DNA of 6,670 bases from Bacillota bacterium. Its GTDB lineage: Bacteria > Bacillota > Clostridia > Peptostreptococcales > Anaerovoracaceae. This document shows, one piece after another, positions 1 to 5,658 of this stretch (the first letter of the stretch is position 1; every line of letters starts with the position of its first letter). The notes beneath the pieces are model-generated. The model was given only the letters and a program-made list of their open reading frames with translations, was not told where the DNA came from and did no database searches. The stretch covers positions 1-6,670 of the forward strand of contig JAFWDF010000071.1 in assembly GCA_017534025.1 (NCBI GenBank), given 5' to 3'. A program made the translations under genes and the position numbers.

Positions 1-837
1 GCAGGCGCCGTACATGCTGCCGGTGGTGAACAGAATTACATCCGGATCGAACAGGTACATCTGTTCCATGTTGACCGTATTGCCGCCGCCCTTATTGCTG
101 ATATCCTCCACAACAATGGCATTTTCCGCCCCAATGAGATCGATGACCGTCGCTTGCACGGACCCCTTTGCGTTGGTATTCAGTCCGGAAACTCCGGAAG
201 TGTAGCAAACCGAAAGCTTTTCAGGCTCCTGTACCTGCGCGGATCCTTCGGAGGCCAGATTCATGGTTTCAGCAACATAATCCGCCAGCTCGTCACAGCG
301 GTCTTTTTTCGTATTAATGAGCTGTCCCAGCATATGGAACGCGTTCTCCATATGCTCGAGATCCGCCTCTATATAAACGACCGGAATCTTCGCCTGATTC
401 TGCAGCGCATTCATATCGTGCTTAATGCCGTCCTTCCGGTCTCCGAGATCGATGATGACCTGCGGTTCGGCCGTCAGCAGCGATTCCAGATTGATGGTAC
501 TTTTACTTCCGTACAGCTGGCCGGTGGTAGGCAGCTTCAGAAGCTCCGGCGCCAGATATTTATACTGGCTGCTGGACGGTGTAGACGAAATACAGACCAT
601 ATACTCCGGACAGACCGACGCCAGAAACATGGTCGCCACCTGCCCGGATGGCGCCACGCGGGTGATGTCCGCCGGCACTTCCACATCCCGCCCGGCAGAA
701 TCCGTAAAAGTAACCGTCTCGGTACCGGCCGGTATATTGGTCCCGCCTCCGCAGCCCGCCAGAAGGCCGGTCAGCATCACCACCAGCAGAAGACCTGCTG
801 CCAGCCGGATTATCTTCCTGTTTTTTTCGTTATTCAT
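1..837 (-). CDS. ABC transporter substrate-binding lipoprotein, FecB/BtuF type (partial, C-terminus off the left edge)
   Basis: This is a periplasmic-binding-type lipoprotein that would capture a metal chelate (siderophore, haem or cobalamin class) outside the membrane and pass it to the permease encoded upstream. Counting from the first ATG at 840, the N-terminus has a short basic stretch (NEKNRK), a hydrophobic segment at about 13-28 and a lipobox LLAGC with the lipidated cysteine at residue 30. After a Gly-rich linker comes TVTFTDSAGRDVEVP, the typical opening of the TroA/FecB fold. EPQVIIDLG near the middle and MEQMYLFDPDVILF near the end match the conserved lobe motifs of this family. 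About 280 residues are present without a stop, so only a short C-terminal part is missing. Two ATG codons are adjacent (840 and 837). The second is preferred because GGAGAG at 846-851 lies 8 nt before it. It is the third gene of the operon, 17 nt after the ATPase stop. The substrate is not assignable. Confidence 0.9.
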   Translation of the reverse strand, partial: MNNEKNRKIIRLAAGLLLVVMLTGLLAGCGGGTNIPAGTETVTFTDSAGRDVEVPADITRVAPSGQVATMFLASVCPEYMVCISSTPSSSQYKYLAPELLKLPTTGQLYGSKSTINLESLLTAEPQVIIDLGDRKDGIKHDMNALQNQAKIPVVYIEADLEHMENAFHMLGQLINTKKDRCDELADYVAETMNLASEGSAQVQEPEKLSVCYTSGVSGLNTNAKGSVQATVIDLIGAENAIVVEDISNKGGGNTVNMEQMYLFDPDVILFTTGSMYGAC

Positions 838-845
838 CATGTGCT

Positions 846-851
846 CTCTCC
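846..851 (-). promoter_or_regulatory. Ribosome binding site of the substrate-binding protein
   Basis: On the minus strand this reads GGAGAG. It is 5 nt from the ATG at 838-840 and 8 nt from the ATG at 835-837. The 8 nt distance matches the other genes in the window and favours the second ATG. Confidence 0.6.
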
Positions 852-854
852 ACA

Positions 855-1640
855 TCATTCATCCCGGTAAGGCACCGAAACCGGAAAACCGGTTCCGTTT
901 ACATCCACTTCCCGCACCGCGACCGGGATACCGTACAGTCTGGTCAGTGCCTCTTCTGTCAGCACCTCCGCCGGCGTACCTTCTGCCAGGACCGTTCCGT
1001 CCAGCAAAGCCAGCACGCGGTCAGCGTAACGCAGCGCGTGTCCCGGTTCATGGGAAGAAAAAATGACGGTAAATCCCCGGCTGCCCAGTGTGCAGATCCG
1101 TTCCATTACCCGGTAGCTGTTTCCGTAATCCAGATTCGCCGTCGGCTCGTCCATCAGCAGGATCTTCGCATCCTGCACCAGTGCCCGTGCCAGAAGCATC
1201 AGCTGCCGTTCACCGCCGCTGATCTGGTTGCAGCCCCGGTGCGCCAGATGGTCCATACCGAGACTGCGCAGTGTTTCCATGGCTCTCTCCCGATGCTCCG
1301 GACCCGGCGATTCAAACATTCTCATCTGCCCGGTCATGCCCATCGTCACGATATCCAGTACCGTATAATTAAATACCGGTGCAGCGGACTGGGGAATATA
1401 TGCGATGGCTTTCGCCCGTTCGCTGTTCGTCATATGCTGCACATCCCGCCCTTCCAGCTCCACCGTGCCTTCACTCGGTCTCAGGAATCCCAGCAGGCAC
1501 TGAAACAGCGTGCTTTTTCCGACGCCGTTCGGCCCCAGCACCGCCAGTACATCGCCGGAGTCTGCCCGGAACGAAATATCCTTCAGAACGTTCACTTTTT
1601 CATCATAGGAAAAACGGAGATGCTCCACTTTAACGCCCAC
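855..1640 (-). CDS. ABC transporter ATP-binding protein, FecE/BtuD type (iron-chelate/cobalamin family)
   Basis: This is the cytoplasmic ATPase that powers the FecCD-type permease. Numbered from an upstream in-frame GTG at 1649, it shows Walker A GPNGVGKST (39-47), Q-loop Gln at about 87, signature ISGGERQ (143-149), Walker B ILLMDEPT (163-170), D-loop ANLD (171-174) and H-loop His200, so every catalytic motif is intact. Length (about 261-264 aa) is normal for the family. The GTG at 1647-1649 overlaps the ribosome binding site GGGAGG (1649-1654) and so cannot be served by it. The GTG three codons on, at 1638-1640, is 8 nt from that site and is taken as the start. The gene then overlaps the permease by 11 nt, which implies translational coupling. 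It is followed closely by the substrate-binding lipoprotein gene. The transported substrate is unknown. Confidence 0.95.
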   Translation of the reverse strand: MGVKVEHLRFSYDEKVNVLKDISFRADSGDVLAVLGPNGVGKSTLFQCLLGFLRPSEGTVELEGRDVQHMTNSERAKAIAYIPQSAAPVFNYTVLDIVTMGMTGQMRMFESPGPEHRERAMETLRSLGMDHLAHRGCNQISGGERQLMLLARALVQDAKILLMDEPTANLDYGNSYRVMERICTLGSRGFTVIFSSHEPGHALRYADRVLALLDGTVLAEGTPAEVLTEEALTRLYGIPVAVREVDVNGTGFPVSVPYRDE

Positions 1641-2724
1641 GGTCTTCACCTCCCGTCAGGATCAGGTAAATGAATACCGGCGCGCCAATGAAGCTGGTCA
1701 ATATACCCAGCGGAATCTCACTGGTGGTAATGCACCTGGATACATCATCCACAATCATTAAAAAAGTTGCCCCCATCAGAATGGACGCCGGTACAAGCCT
1801 CCGGTAATCGTATCCGTAGATCAGCCGGCAGAAATGCGGGATCACCAGTCCGACCCATCCGATCATGCCGCTGACCGCCACACTGGCGGACGTGATCAGC
1901 GTAGCGCAGATAATTACGATCAGGCGGAGCTGTTCTGTATTCAGTCCCATCGCCTTTGCTTCCGCCTCGCTTACAGTAAGCAGATTAATGCGCCAGCGCA
2001 GCAGCAGAATCGGAATCAGCCCGATGATAATGGGAACGAAAGCAAATATTGCATCCACATTCTTTACGGAAGTCAGGGACCCCATCAGCCAGTATGTGAT
2101 GGCCGGCAGCTGGTCCTCCGTATCGGCCACCAGCTTGACAAAGGATGTACAGGCTGAAAAAAGAGACGAAATCATGACCCCGGAAAGAACCATGGACAGT
2201 GTGGATTCCAGGCGGGACATTCTGGAAACCATATATGCGAGGAATACTGCCAGAAGACCAAAGCTGAACGCGCATACCATGATGCCCACGTATCCCAGCG
2301 AAAGCAGAATCGCCATGGCTGCGCCGAAACCGGCTCCGGTGGACGCTCCCAGAAGATCCGGCGATACCATCGGATTCCGGAACATGCCCTGATAGGATGC
2401 CCCGGCTGTGGAAAGGGCTGCGCCAACCAGCATAGCGCACAGAATACGGGGCATGCGGATATTCCACACCACAGCGTCCTGTATGTCCCCGGAATGAAGA
2501 AACGGTCCTTTGGACAAGATTCTAAAAAGTTCAGAGACAGATACGGAGTACCGTCCCAGCACAAAGGATCCGAAAAATACAAGCACAAATAAAATGATAA
2601 GTATCAGAAACCGCAGCGCGTACCGGCCCTCCCCGGAAACATCTCCGGAGATAGATCCGAACCGCCTTCCGGCAGGTTCTTCCGCGCGTATCCCGTCCAA
2701 ATCGGGACTTCTGGTATCCTGCAT
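1630..2724 (-). CDS. ABC transporter permease, FecCD/BtuC family
   Basis: This multi-pass inner-membrane permease of the iron-chelate/cobalamin uptake family would act as a homodimer with two copies of the ATPase encoded next. From the longer start at 2739 it would be 369 residues. It has a hydrophilic N-terminus of about 40 residues, then some nine or ten hydrophobic segments beginning at 41-62. Family hallmarks are visible: RMPR (95-98), the GAALSTAGASYQGMFRNP run (106-123), SPDLLG (126-131), the coupling-helix region around EAEAKAMG (258-265), GWVGLVIPHFCR (294-305) and EIPLGILTSFIGAPVF near the C-terminus. The ATG at 2722-2724 is preferred because GGAGG at 2733-2737 is 8 nt before it. The longer ATG at 2737-2739 overlaps that site and has only a distant AGGA. 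It is the first gene of the operon, behind a leader of about 140 nt and a strong promoter. The hydrophilic N-terminal extension is somewhat long for the family. Confidence 0.95.
   Translation of the reverse strand: MQDTRSPDLDGIRAEEPAGRRFGSISGDVSGEGRYALRFLILIILFVLVFFGSFVLGRYSVSVSELFRILSKGPFLHSGDIQDAVVWNIRMPRILCAMLVGAALSTAGASYQGMFRNPMVSPDLLGASTGAGFGAAMAILLSLGYVGIMVCAFSFGLLAVFLAYMVSRMSRLESTLSMVLSGVMISSLFSACTSFVKLVADTEDQLPAITYWLMGSLTSVKNVDAIFAFVPIIIGLIPILLLRWRINLLTVSEAEAKAMGLNTEQLRLIVIICATLITSASVAVSGMIGWVGLVIPHFCRLIYGYDYRRLVPASILMGATFLMIVDDVSRCITTSEIPLGILTSFIGAPVFIYLILTGGEDRGR
1649..1654 (-). promoter_or_regulatory. Ribosome binding site that decides the ATPase start
   Basis: The minus strand reads GGGAGG, inside the last codons of the permease gene. 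Its last G is also the first base of the GTG at 1647-1649, so that GTG is too close. The GTG at 1638-1640 is 8 nt away and fits. Confidence 0.7.
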
Positions 2725-2732
2725 AACTGCAT

Positions 2733-2737
2733 CCTCC
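2733..2737 (-). promoter_or_regulatory. Ribosome binding site that decides the permease start
   Basis: The minus strand reads GGAGG, 8 nt before the ATG at 2722-2724. The upstream in-frame ATG at 2737-2739 overlaps it by a base and cannot use it. Confidence 0.65.
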
Positions 2738-2873
2738 ATAATGAGTCATTGTCCTTTTCTAACATTTTTATAATACTGATTATTTTATTTCAATTCAGCT
2801 ATATCTTATTTGTATTGGACTGATAATATTGTATAAGAAGGGGTAATAGCGGTTCTAATTGTTATTTGATAGT

Positions 2874-2902
2874 ATTATAGCACTTGATAGCAACTCTATC
2901 AA
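2874..2902 (-). promoter_or_regulatory. Sigma-A promoter of the FecCD-type uptake operon
   Basis: The minus strand carries TTGATA (2902-2897) as -35, a 17 nt spacer, and TATAAT (2879-2874) as a perfect -10. Transcription would start near 2867, leaving a leader of about 140 nt. The -35 box forms the outer arm of a palindrome, so binding of a protein there would block RNA polymerase. Confidence 0.8.
2884..2902. promoter_or_regulatory. Perfect 7-5-7 palindrome over the -35 box, candidate operator
   Basis: Arms TTGATAG (2884-2890) and CTATCAA (2896-2902) are exact inverted repeats around a 5 nt centre. A third copy of TTGATAG lies at 2866-2872, 18 bp from the first arm and just past the -10 box. 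The arrangement brackets the core promoter and is typical of a repressor site. The TGATA/TATCA ends resemble Fur half-sites, but their spacing is 7 nt, whereas the usual Firmicute Fur box (TGATAAT-N-ATTATCA) has 5 nt between them. The regulator is therefore not assigned; a metal-responsive repressor (Fur or DtxR class) is the natural guess for an uptake operon. Confidence 0.6.
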
Positions 2903-2970
2903 CCACGATGTATTTATATCGGTTTTTTCTATGATTATTTGTTATGTTTGTTTTAGTTAGTTATTTCAGG

Positions 2971-2998
2971 AAATAAAAAAGAGAGGCCGAAGCCTCTC
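2971..2998 (-). terminator. Intrinsic terminator after the EamA transporter gene
   Basis: On the minus strand GAGAGGC (2998-2992), loop TTCG and GCCTCTC (2987-2981) form a perfect 7 bp stem with a UUCG tetraloop, followed by TTTTTTATTT. It starts 41 nt after the EamA stop codon and ends the mrp-rsmJ-EamA unit before the uptake-operon promoter. Confidence 0.93.
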
Positions 2999-3039
2999 CT
3001 GTCTGAAGCCGCCGCAGAACGGCGATCTCATTAATCAGA

Positions 3040-3465
3040 TTACTTATTAATGAAAAACAGTCCGATAAAGATCAAAATAATACCGGCAATTTTCGATACG
3101 GAAATATGTTCATGATAGGCAATGGCACCGACCATCACGAGACAAACCGCCAGCAGGGCGCTGTGCACAATCTGCCCGGCACTGATATCCCAGCCTGCCT
3201 TATACATATAGAGCGAACCGGCCTCCAGGCCAACCAGTGCAAAACCGAAAGCAAACACCGTCCAGTTCAGATGATGATACTCCTGCAGCAGACTGCCTCC
3301 GCCGGACAGAATCTTGAACAGCAGACCGCTGAATAAAGCGGAAACCAGATATGTAACCGTCAGCGAAGCAAGCGGATGGATATTCGCCGGCGAAGATTTC
3401 GCGCATACATTGTATACCACATTGGAAAAAACAATCAGGGCGATCGGCCACCAGTAATTAATCAT
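3040..3465 (-). CDS. Single-domain EamA/DMT-family transporter (half-size)
   Basis: This small, very hydrophobic membrane protein of the drug/metabolite transporter superfamily has one EamA repeat. Numbered from the longer start at 3489 (149 aa), hydrophobic segments lie at about 12-30, 39-61, 75-97, 103-125 and 130-148, giving roughly five spans. The pattern of Glu89 inside span 3, a short YHEHIS turn and then a Gly-rich last helix (GIILIFIGLFF) matches the end of an EamA domain. Full-length EamA carriers have two such repeats, so this one probably works as a dimer. The ATG at 3463-3465 is preferred because GGAGG at 3474-3478 is 8 nt before it. The longer ATG at 3487-3489 overlaps the rsmJ stop as ATGA but has no ribosome binding site. 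From the chosen start it is 141 aa, beginning MINYWWPIALIVF. The substrate is unknown. It could also be called an SMR-like protein, but the fifth span argues for a half EamA. Confidence 0.85.
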   Translation of the reverse strand: MINYWWPIALIVFSNVVYNVCAKSSPANIHPLASLTVTYLVSALFSGLLFKILSGGGSLLQEYHHLNWTVFAFGFALVGLEAGSLYMYKAGWDISAGQIVHSALLAVCLVMVGAIAYHEHISVSKIAGIILIFIGLFFINK

Positions 3466-3473
3466 AAACCTGT

Positions 3474-3478
3474 CCTCC
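3474..3478 (-). promoter_or_regulatory. Ribosome binding site that decides the EamA start
   Basis: The minus strand reads GGAGG 8 nt before the ATG at 3463-3465. It lies inside the coding part of the longer reading frame that starts at 3489, which itself has no such site upstream. Confidence 0.6.
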
Positions 3479-3485
3479 GGTTCAT

Positions 3486-4196
3486 TCATCGCGGAAATAC
3501 GATGCAGTCATATCGAATAGTTTTGCCGGAAATGGAATAGCCAGGCCGGACACCGGCAAGATACGGTCCCTTCAGCGGCCTTTTTATAATAATCTTCTGC
3601 GGACGAAGCCGGATGGCTGCCTCCAGCAGAGCATCCTCCGACGCGCATGGCGTCTCCAGCTTCTGAAACAGCTGCAGCTTTTTTTTGCTGAACGCATGCT
3701 TCTGCTTCGCAGGAAACATAGGATCCAGAAGAATCAGATCCGGTGCGGTTTCCGTCGACTGTTCTCCGCCTGCTGCCAGACGGCCTGCCATTTCCCGCAG
3801 CGCCTGCACACTGTCCTCTTCGTGCAGAATCATTCTGCCGGCAGGATCCGCCAGCGCGGGATCTCCGGCGGCTTTGCGCAGTGCATCCCGCAGCAGCGCA
3901 GCCATGACTGGATTATACTCATACATGCTGACCCGGTACCCGGCGGCCGCCAGCAGAAGAGAATCCTCTCCCAGGCCGGCGGTGGCGTCGATGGCCGTCA
4001 GCGGCCCTTCCGCGCCACGGATTCTGGCCGCCCTCACAAGCATTTCCGTCTGCAGTCTGTCCGCGCGGATCCGGGATTTCATGGACGAAAAATCGCCCCG
4101 AAGGACCATGTTCCCGTCCGTCAGAGCGATCCCTTCTTCATCCCGCTGCAGTCTGTATTCCATGCCGTCTATCAGCATTGTCCGCAAAATCTCCAC
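3486..4196 (-). CDS. rsmJ: RsmJ-type class I SAM-dependent methyltransferase (16S rRNA guanine-N2 methyltransferase family)
   Basis: This is a cytoplasmic Rossmann-fold methyltransferase of 236 aa. The E. coli family member methylates G1516 of 16S rRNA. Visible motifs in order are the SAM-binding motif I AIDATAGLGEDSLLLAAAG (68-86), acidic Glu93 at the end of strand 2 (MYEYNP), catalytic motif IV LLDPMFP (156-162) followed by the family-specific AKQKHAFSKKKLQLFQ (163-178), and the KIIIKRPLKGPYLAG segment (201-215). These fit RsmJ better than general N6-adenine methylases. The N-terminal part (residues 14-50, YRLQRDEEGIAL...GDFSSMKSRI) is also RsmJ-like. The start is GTG at 4194-4196, supported by GAGG 8 nt upstream. 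It follows mrp by 57 nt and ends at the longer EamA reading frame (ATGA), consistent with one transcript. That the clostridial protein modifies the same base as in E. coli is inferred from the family. Confidence 0.88.
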   Translation of the reverse strand: MEILRTMLIDGMEYRLQRDEEGIALTDGNMVLRGDFSSMKSRIRADRLQTEMLVRAARIRGAEGPLTAIDATAGLGEDSLLLAAAGYRVSMYEYNPVMAALLRDALRKAAGDPALADPAGRMILHEEDSVQALREMAGRLAAGGEQSTETAPDLILLDPMFPAKQKHAFSKKKLQLFQKLETPCASEDALLEAAIRLRPQKIIIKRPLKGPYLAGVRPGYSISGKTIRYDCIVFPR

Positions 4197-4221
4197 AGCG
4201 ATATCCTCATTATAATTATTG

Positions 4222-4253
4222 CAAAAACTGCTGCCTCCGTCCGGAAGACTGCA
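4222..4253 (-). terminator. Weak hairpin plus T5 between mrp and rsmJ, possible partial terminator
   Basis: Immediately after the mrp stop the minus strand reads CTTCC (4247-4243), loop GGAC, GGAGG (4238-4234), flanked by an outer TGC/GCA pair across a small internal loop, then TTTTT (4227-4223). The stem is short and the T-run is only five bases, so this is more likely a leaky attenuator or processing site than a full stop. I see no separate promoter for rsmJ. Confidence 0.3.
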
Positions 4254-5072
4254 CTACAGATTCCGTATAACCTCACTCAGCTTCTGCAGAGGAAGCTCCC
4301 GGATCTGTTCGATCTGCCCCCTGTCACAGAGCGCCGCCCAGGAAGATTCCAGCGGAAGCTCTTCCACGGTGCCGATATTGTAGCTTTCTGCAATCTGTTT
4401 CACATGGCTGTCCCCGAAAATACGATGTTTTTCACCGCAGTTCGGACATACAAAATAGGACATATTCTCCACAATCCCGATAATAGGAATGTCCAGCATT
4501 CCTGCCATCTTCACGGCCTTTTCCACGATCATCCCGACCATTTCCTGCGGGGAAGCCACGATCACCAGACCGTCCACCGGCAGAGACTGGAATACCGTCA
4601 GAGGAACATCACCGGTTCCCGGCGGCATATCAATGAACATCACGTCTACGTCGCCCCATGCCACTTCGGTCCAGAACTGACCCAGCACACCGCTGATCAT
4701 CGCGCCCCTCCATACTACCGGATCTGTTTCATTCTCCAGCAGCAGATTGATGGACATCACCTTGACACCGGCTTCCGAAGAGGACGGCAGCAATAATCCG
4801 TCCGGTGTAACGGAGGCCTTTCCGTGGATATTGAAAATCTGCGCGATCGAAGGTCCGGTAATATCGGCGTCCATGATCGCGGTCCTGCTGCCGTCGCGGG
4901 AAGCTGCCACCGCCAGCAGGGATGTGACCATCGATTTGCCGACGCCGCCCTTGCCGCTGACCACGCCGATCATCTTTTTTACATTGGTTTTTCCGTTCGG
5001 CGCCAGCCGCATATCTCTTTCCGCACAGTCCGCGCTGCAGGATCCGCAGTCGTTATTGCAGGTTTCGCTCAT
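4254..5072 (-). CDS. mrp: Mrp/NBP35-family P-loop ATPase, Fe-S cluster carrier
   Basis: This 272 aa cytosolic ATPase of the Mrp/ApbC/NBP35 family binds and transfers Fe-S clusters to client proteins. The deviant Walker A GKGGVGKS is at 40-47, the MDADITGPS switch motif at 67-75, and the Walker B-like region FIDMPPGTGD at 146-155, all family signatures. The C-terminal CPNC motif (Cys209 and Cys212) is the pair that bridges a cluster at the dimer interface in characterised members. The N-terminus has four cysteines, C5, C9, C12 and C16 (CX3CX2CX3C), which could hold a second cluster as in the NBP35 branch, though with different spacing from eukaryotic NBP35. Clostridial short Mrp proteins often have such a Cys-rich start. 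The ATG at 5072 has GGAGG (5082-5086) 9 nt upstream. It is first gene of a probable unit with rsmJ and the EamA transporter. Confidence 0.95.
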   Translation of the reverse strand: MSETCNNDCGSCSADCAERDMRLAPNGKTNVKKMIGVVSGKGGVGKSMVTSLLAVAASRDGSRTAIMDADITGPSIAQIFNIHGKASVTPDGLLLPSSSEAGVKVMSINLLLENETDPVVWRGAMISGVLGQFWTEVAWGDVDVMFIDMPPGTGDVPLTVFQSLPVDGLVIVASPQEMVGMIVEKAVKMAGMLDIPIIGIVENMSYFVCPNCGEKHRIFGDSHVKQIAESYNIGTVEELPLESSWAALCDRGQIEQIRELPLQKLSEVIRNL

Positions 5073-5124
5073 AATCTGTTTCCTCCAAAAATAAAAACTC
5101 TCACGAATACTTCAATCGTCATTT

Positions 5125-5154
5125 ATGGTAGCATGAATCTCTGTTATTTGTAAA
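5125..5154 (-). promoter_or_regulatory. Probable sigma-A promoter of mrp
   Basis: The minus strand has TTTACA (5154-5149, five of six to consensus), an 18 nt spacer and TACCAT (5130-5125, four of six). It lies about 50 nt upstream of the mrp start, in the AT-rich half of the 142 nt gap after the HD-domain gene. No clear terminator precedes it, so some read-through from the HD gene is possible. Confidence 0.45.
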
Positions 5155-5214
5155 CAAAGTATGGAATTTTTTGCGCGCGTCTCCCCGTCATGCCGGATCG
5201 GGGCCGGAGCATTT

Positions 5215-5658
5215 CTATCGCATGAACAGCGTTTCCTCCAGCGTACAGAGCTTATCCGCCGCGCATACAATCAGCGCTTCTCTGCTGCCGGGATAATTGC
5301 CCGGAGAAATCGGCCACATATGGCTTCGGATAATGTCAAACTCACGGTCGCCAATGTCAAAATCCCTTCGCGCGTTCTCCGCCGCCGCTGCGGCATGCCC
5401 GGCCGCATGCCGGGTATGACCTGGTTCGTGCCAGTCATACAGATAATAATCGTGCAGCAATGCGCCCCGTACCATTGCCTCTTCATCAATACAGATCCCG
5501 AAACGCCGCGCGATTCTGTAACTGAGAAAAGCCACCCGCAGGCAGTGGCCGTACGTAGAAACGGACCCGTGCTGCGGAAATGTTTTCATTTTCTGTACCC
5601 GGTCATCCATAGCCAGTTCTCTGACCATCTGCCGGAACTCGTTACTGTTCATTTTCAT
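5215..5658 (-). CDS. HD-domain phosphohydrolase-like protein
   Basis: This is a small soluble metal-dependent HD-superfamily protein. Numbered from the longest frame (start 5688, 157 aa), candidate metal ligands are His48 (STYGHCLRVA), the His79-Asp80 doublet (GALLHDYYLYDW), His123 (IIRSHMWP) and Asp145 (CAADKL), in the order expected for an HD fold. MKTFPQHGS (34-42) and the HDYYLYDWHE stretch are typical of an uncharacterised Firmicute HD family; no substrate is known to me. The ATG at 5656-5658 (MKMNSNEFRQ) is preferred because GAGG at 5668-5671 is 9 nt before it. The longest start at 5688 has only AAGGA about 11 nt upstream. The gene overlaps the end of the membrane-protein gene by 17 nt, implying coupled translation. 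Residues 94-105 are Ala/His-rich, where related proteins have a conserved HxxxHP-like segment. Confidence 0.85.
   Translation of the reverse strand: MKMNSNEFRQMVRELAMDDRVQKMKTFPQHGSVSTYGHCLRVAFLSYRIARRFGICIDEEAMVRGALLHDYYLYDWHEPGHTRHAAGHAAAAAENARRDFDIGDREFDIIRSHMWPISPGNYPGSREALIVCAADKLCTLEETLFMR

Larger units (their letters stand above)
2725..3039 (-). other. AT-rich intergenic region: terminator, operator-promoter and long leader of the uptake operon
   Basis: This is the longest gene-free stretch in the window. From right to left it holds the end of the EamA transcript and its terminator (2971-2998), about 70 nt of AT-rich spacer, the palindrome-covered promoter (2866-2902), and a leader of about 140 nt before the permease ATG. 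The leader is very AT-rich. I see no GC-rich conserved core of a cobalamin or other riboswitch and no terminator-antiterminator pair. A possible leader reading frame starting at 2765 lacks a ribosome binding site. TGATAAT at 2821-2827 matches half of a Firmicute Fur box, but its other half is degenerate. Confidence 0.6.

Noticed and set aside
154..870. Plus-strand open frame opposite the substrate-binding protein
   Set aside because: It is exactly codon-register antisense to a clear lipoprotein gene and shows no family features.
2604..2765. Leader-peptide-like minus-strand frame starting at ATG 2765 and overlapping the permease start
   Set aside because: There is no ribosome binding site before this ATG, and the frame runs into the permease gene out of register.
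2767..2793. Second promoter (TTGAAA, TATAAA) close to the permease
   Set aside because: The spacer is 15 nt, too short for a good sigma-A promoter, and AT-rich sequence yields such matches by chance.
2821..2835. Fur box starting with TGATAAT
   Set aside because: Only one half matches the Firmicute consensus. The second half is degenerate, and the site lies well downstream of the promoter.
2725..2867. Riboswitch (for example cobalamin) in the uptake-operon leader
   Set aside because: The leader is long enough to raise the question but is AT-rich throughout, with no GC-rich conserved core or terminator-like hairpin.
4209..4214. TATAAT on the minus strand just before rsmJ
   Set aside because: No acceptable -35 box lies 16-18 nt upstream, and transcription would begin too close to the start codon to include the ribosome binding site.
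3696..4796. Long plus-strand open frame (366 codons) opposite rsmJ and mrp
   Set aside because: It runs antisense through two well-supported genes, has no recognisable domain and a His/Arg/Gln-rich composition typical of the reverse complement of GC-rich genes.
5161..5214. Terminator after the HD-domain gene
   Set aside because: CCCCG and CGGGG can pair across an 11 nt loop, but no T-run follows on the minus strand.
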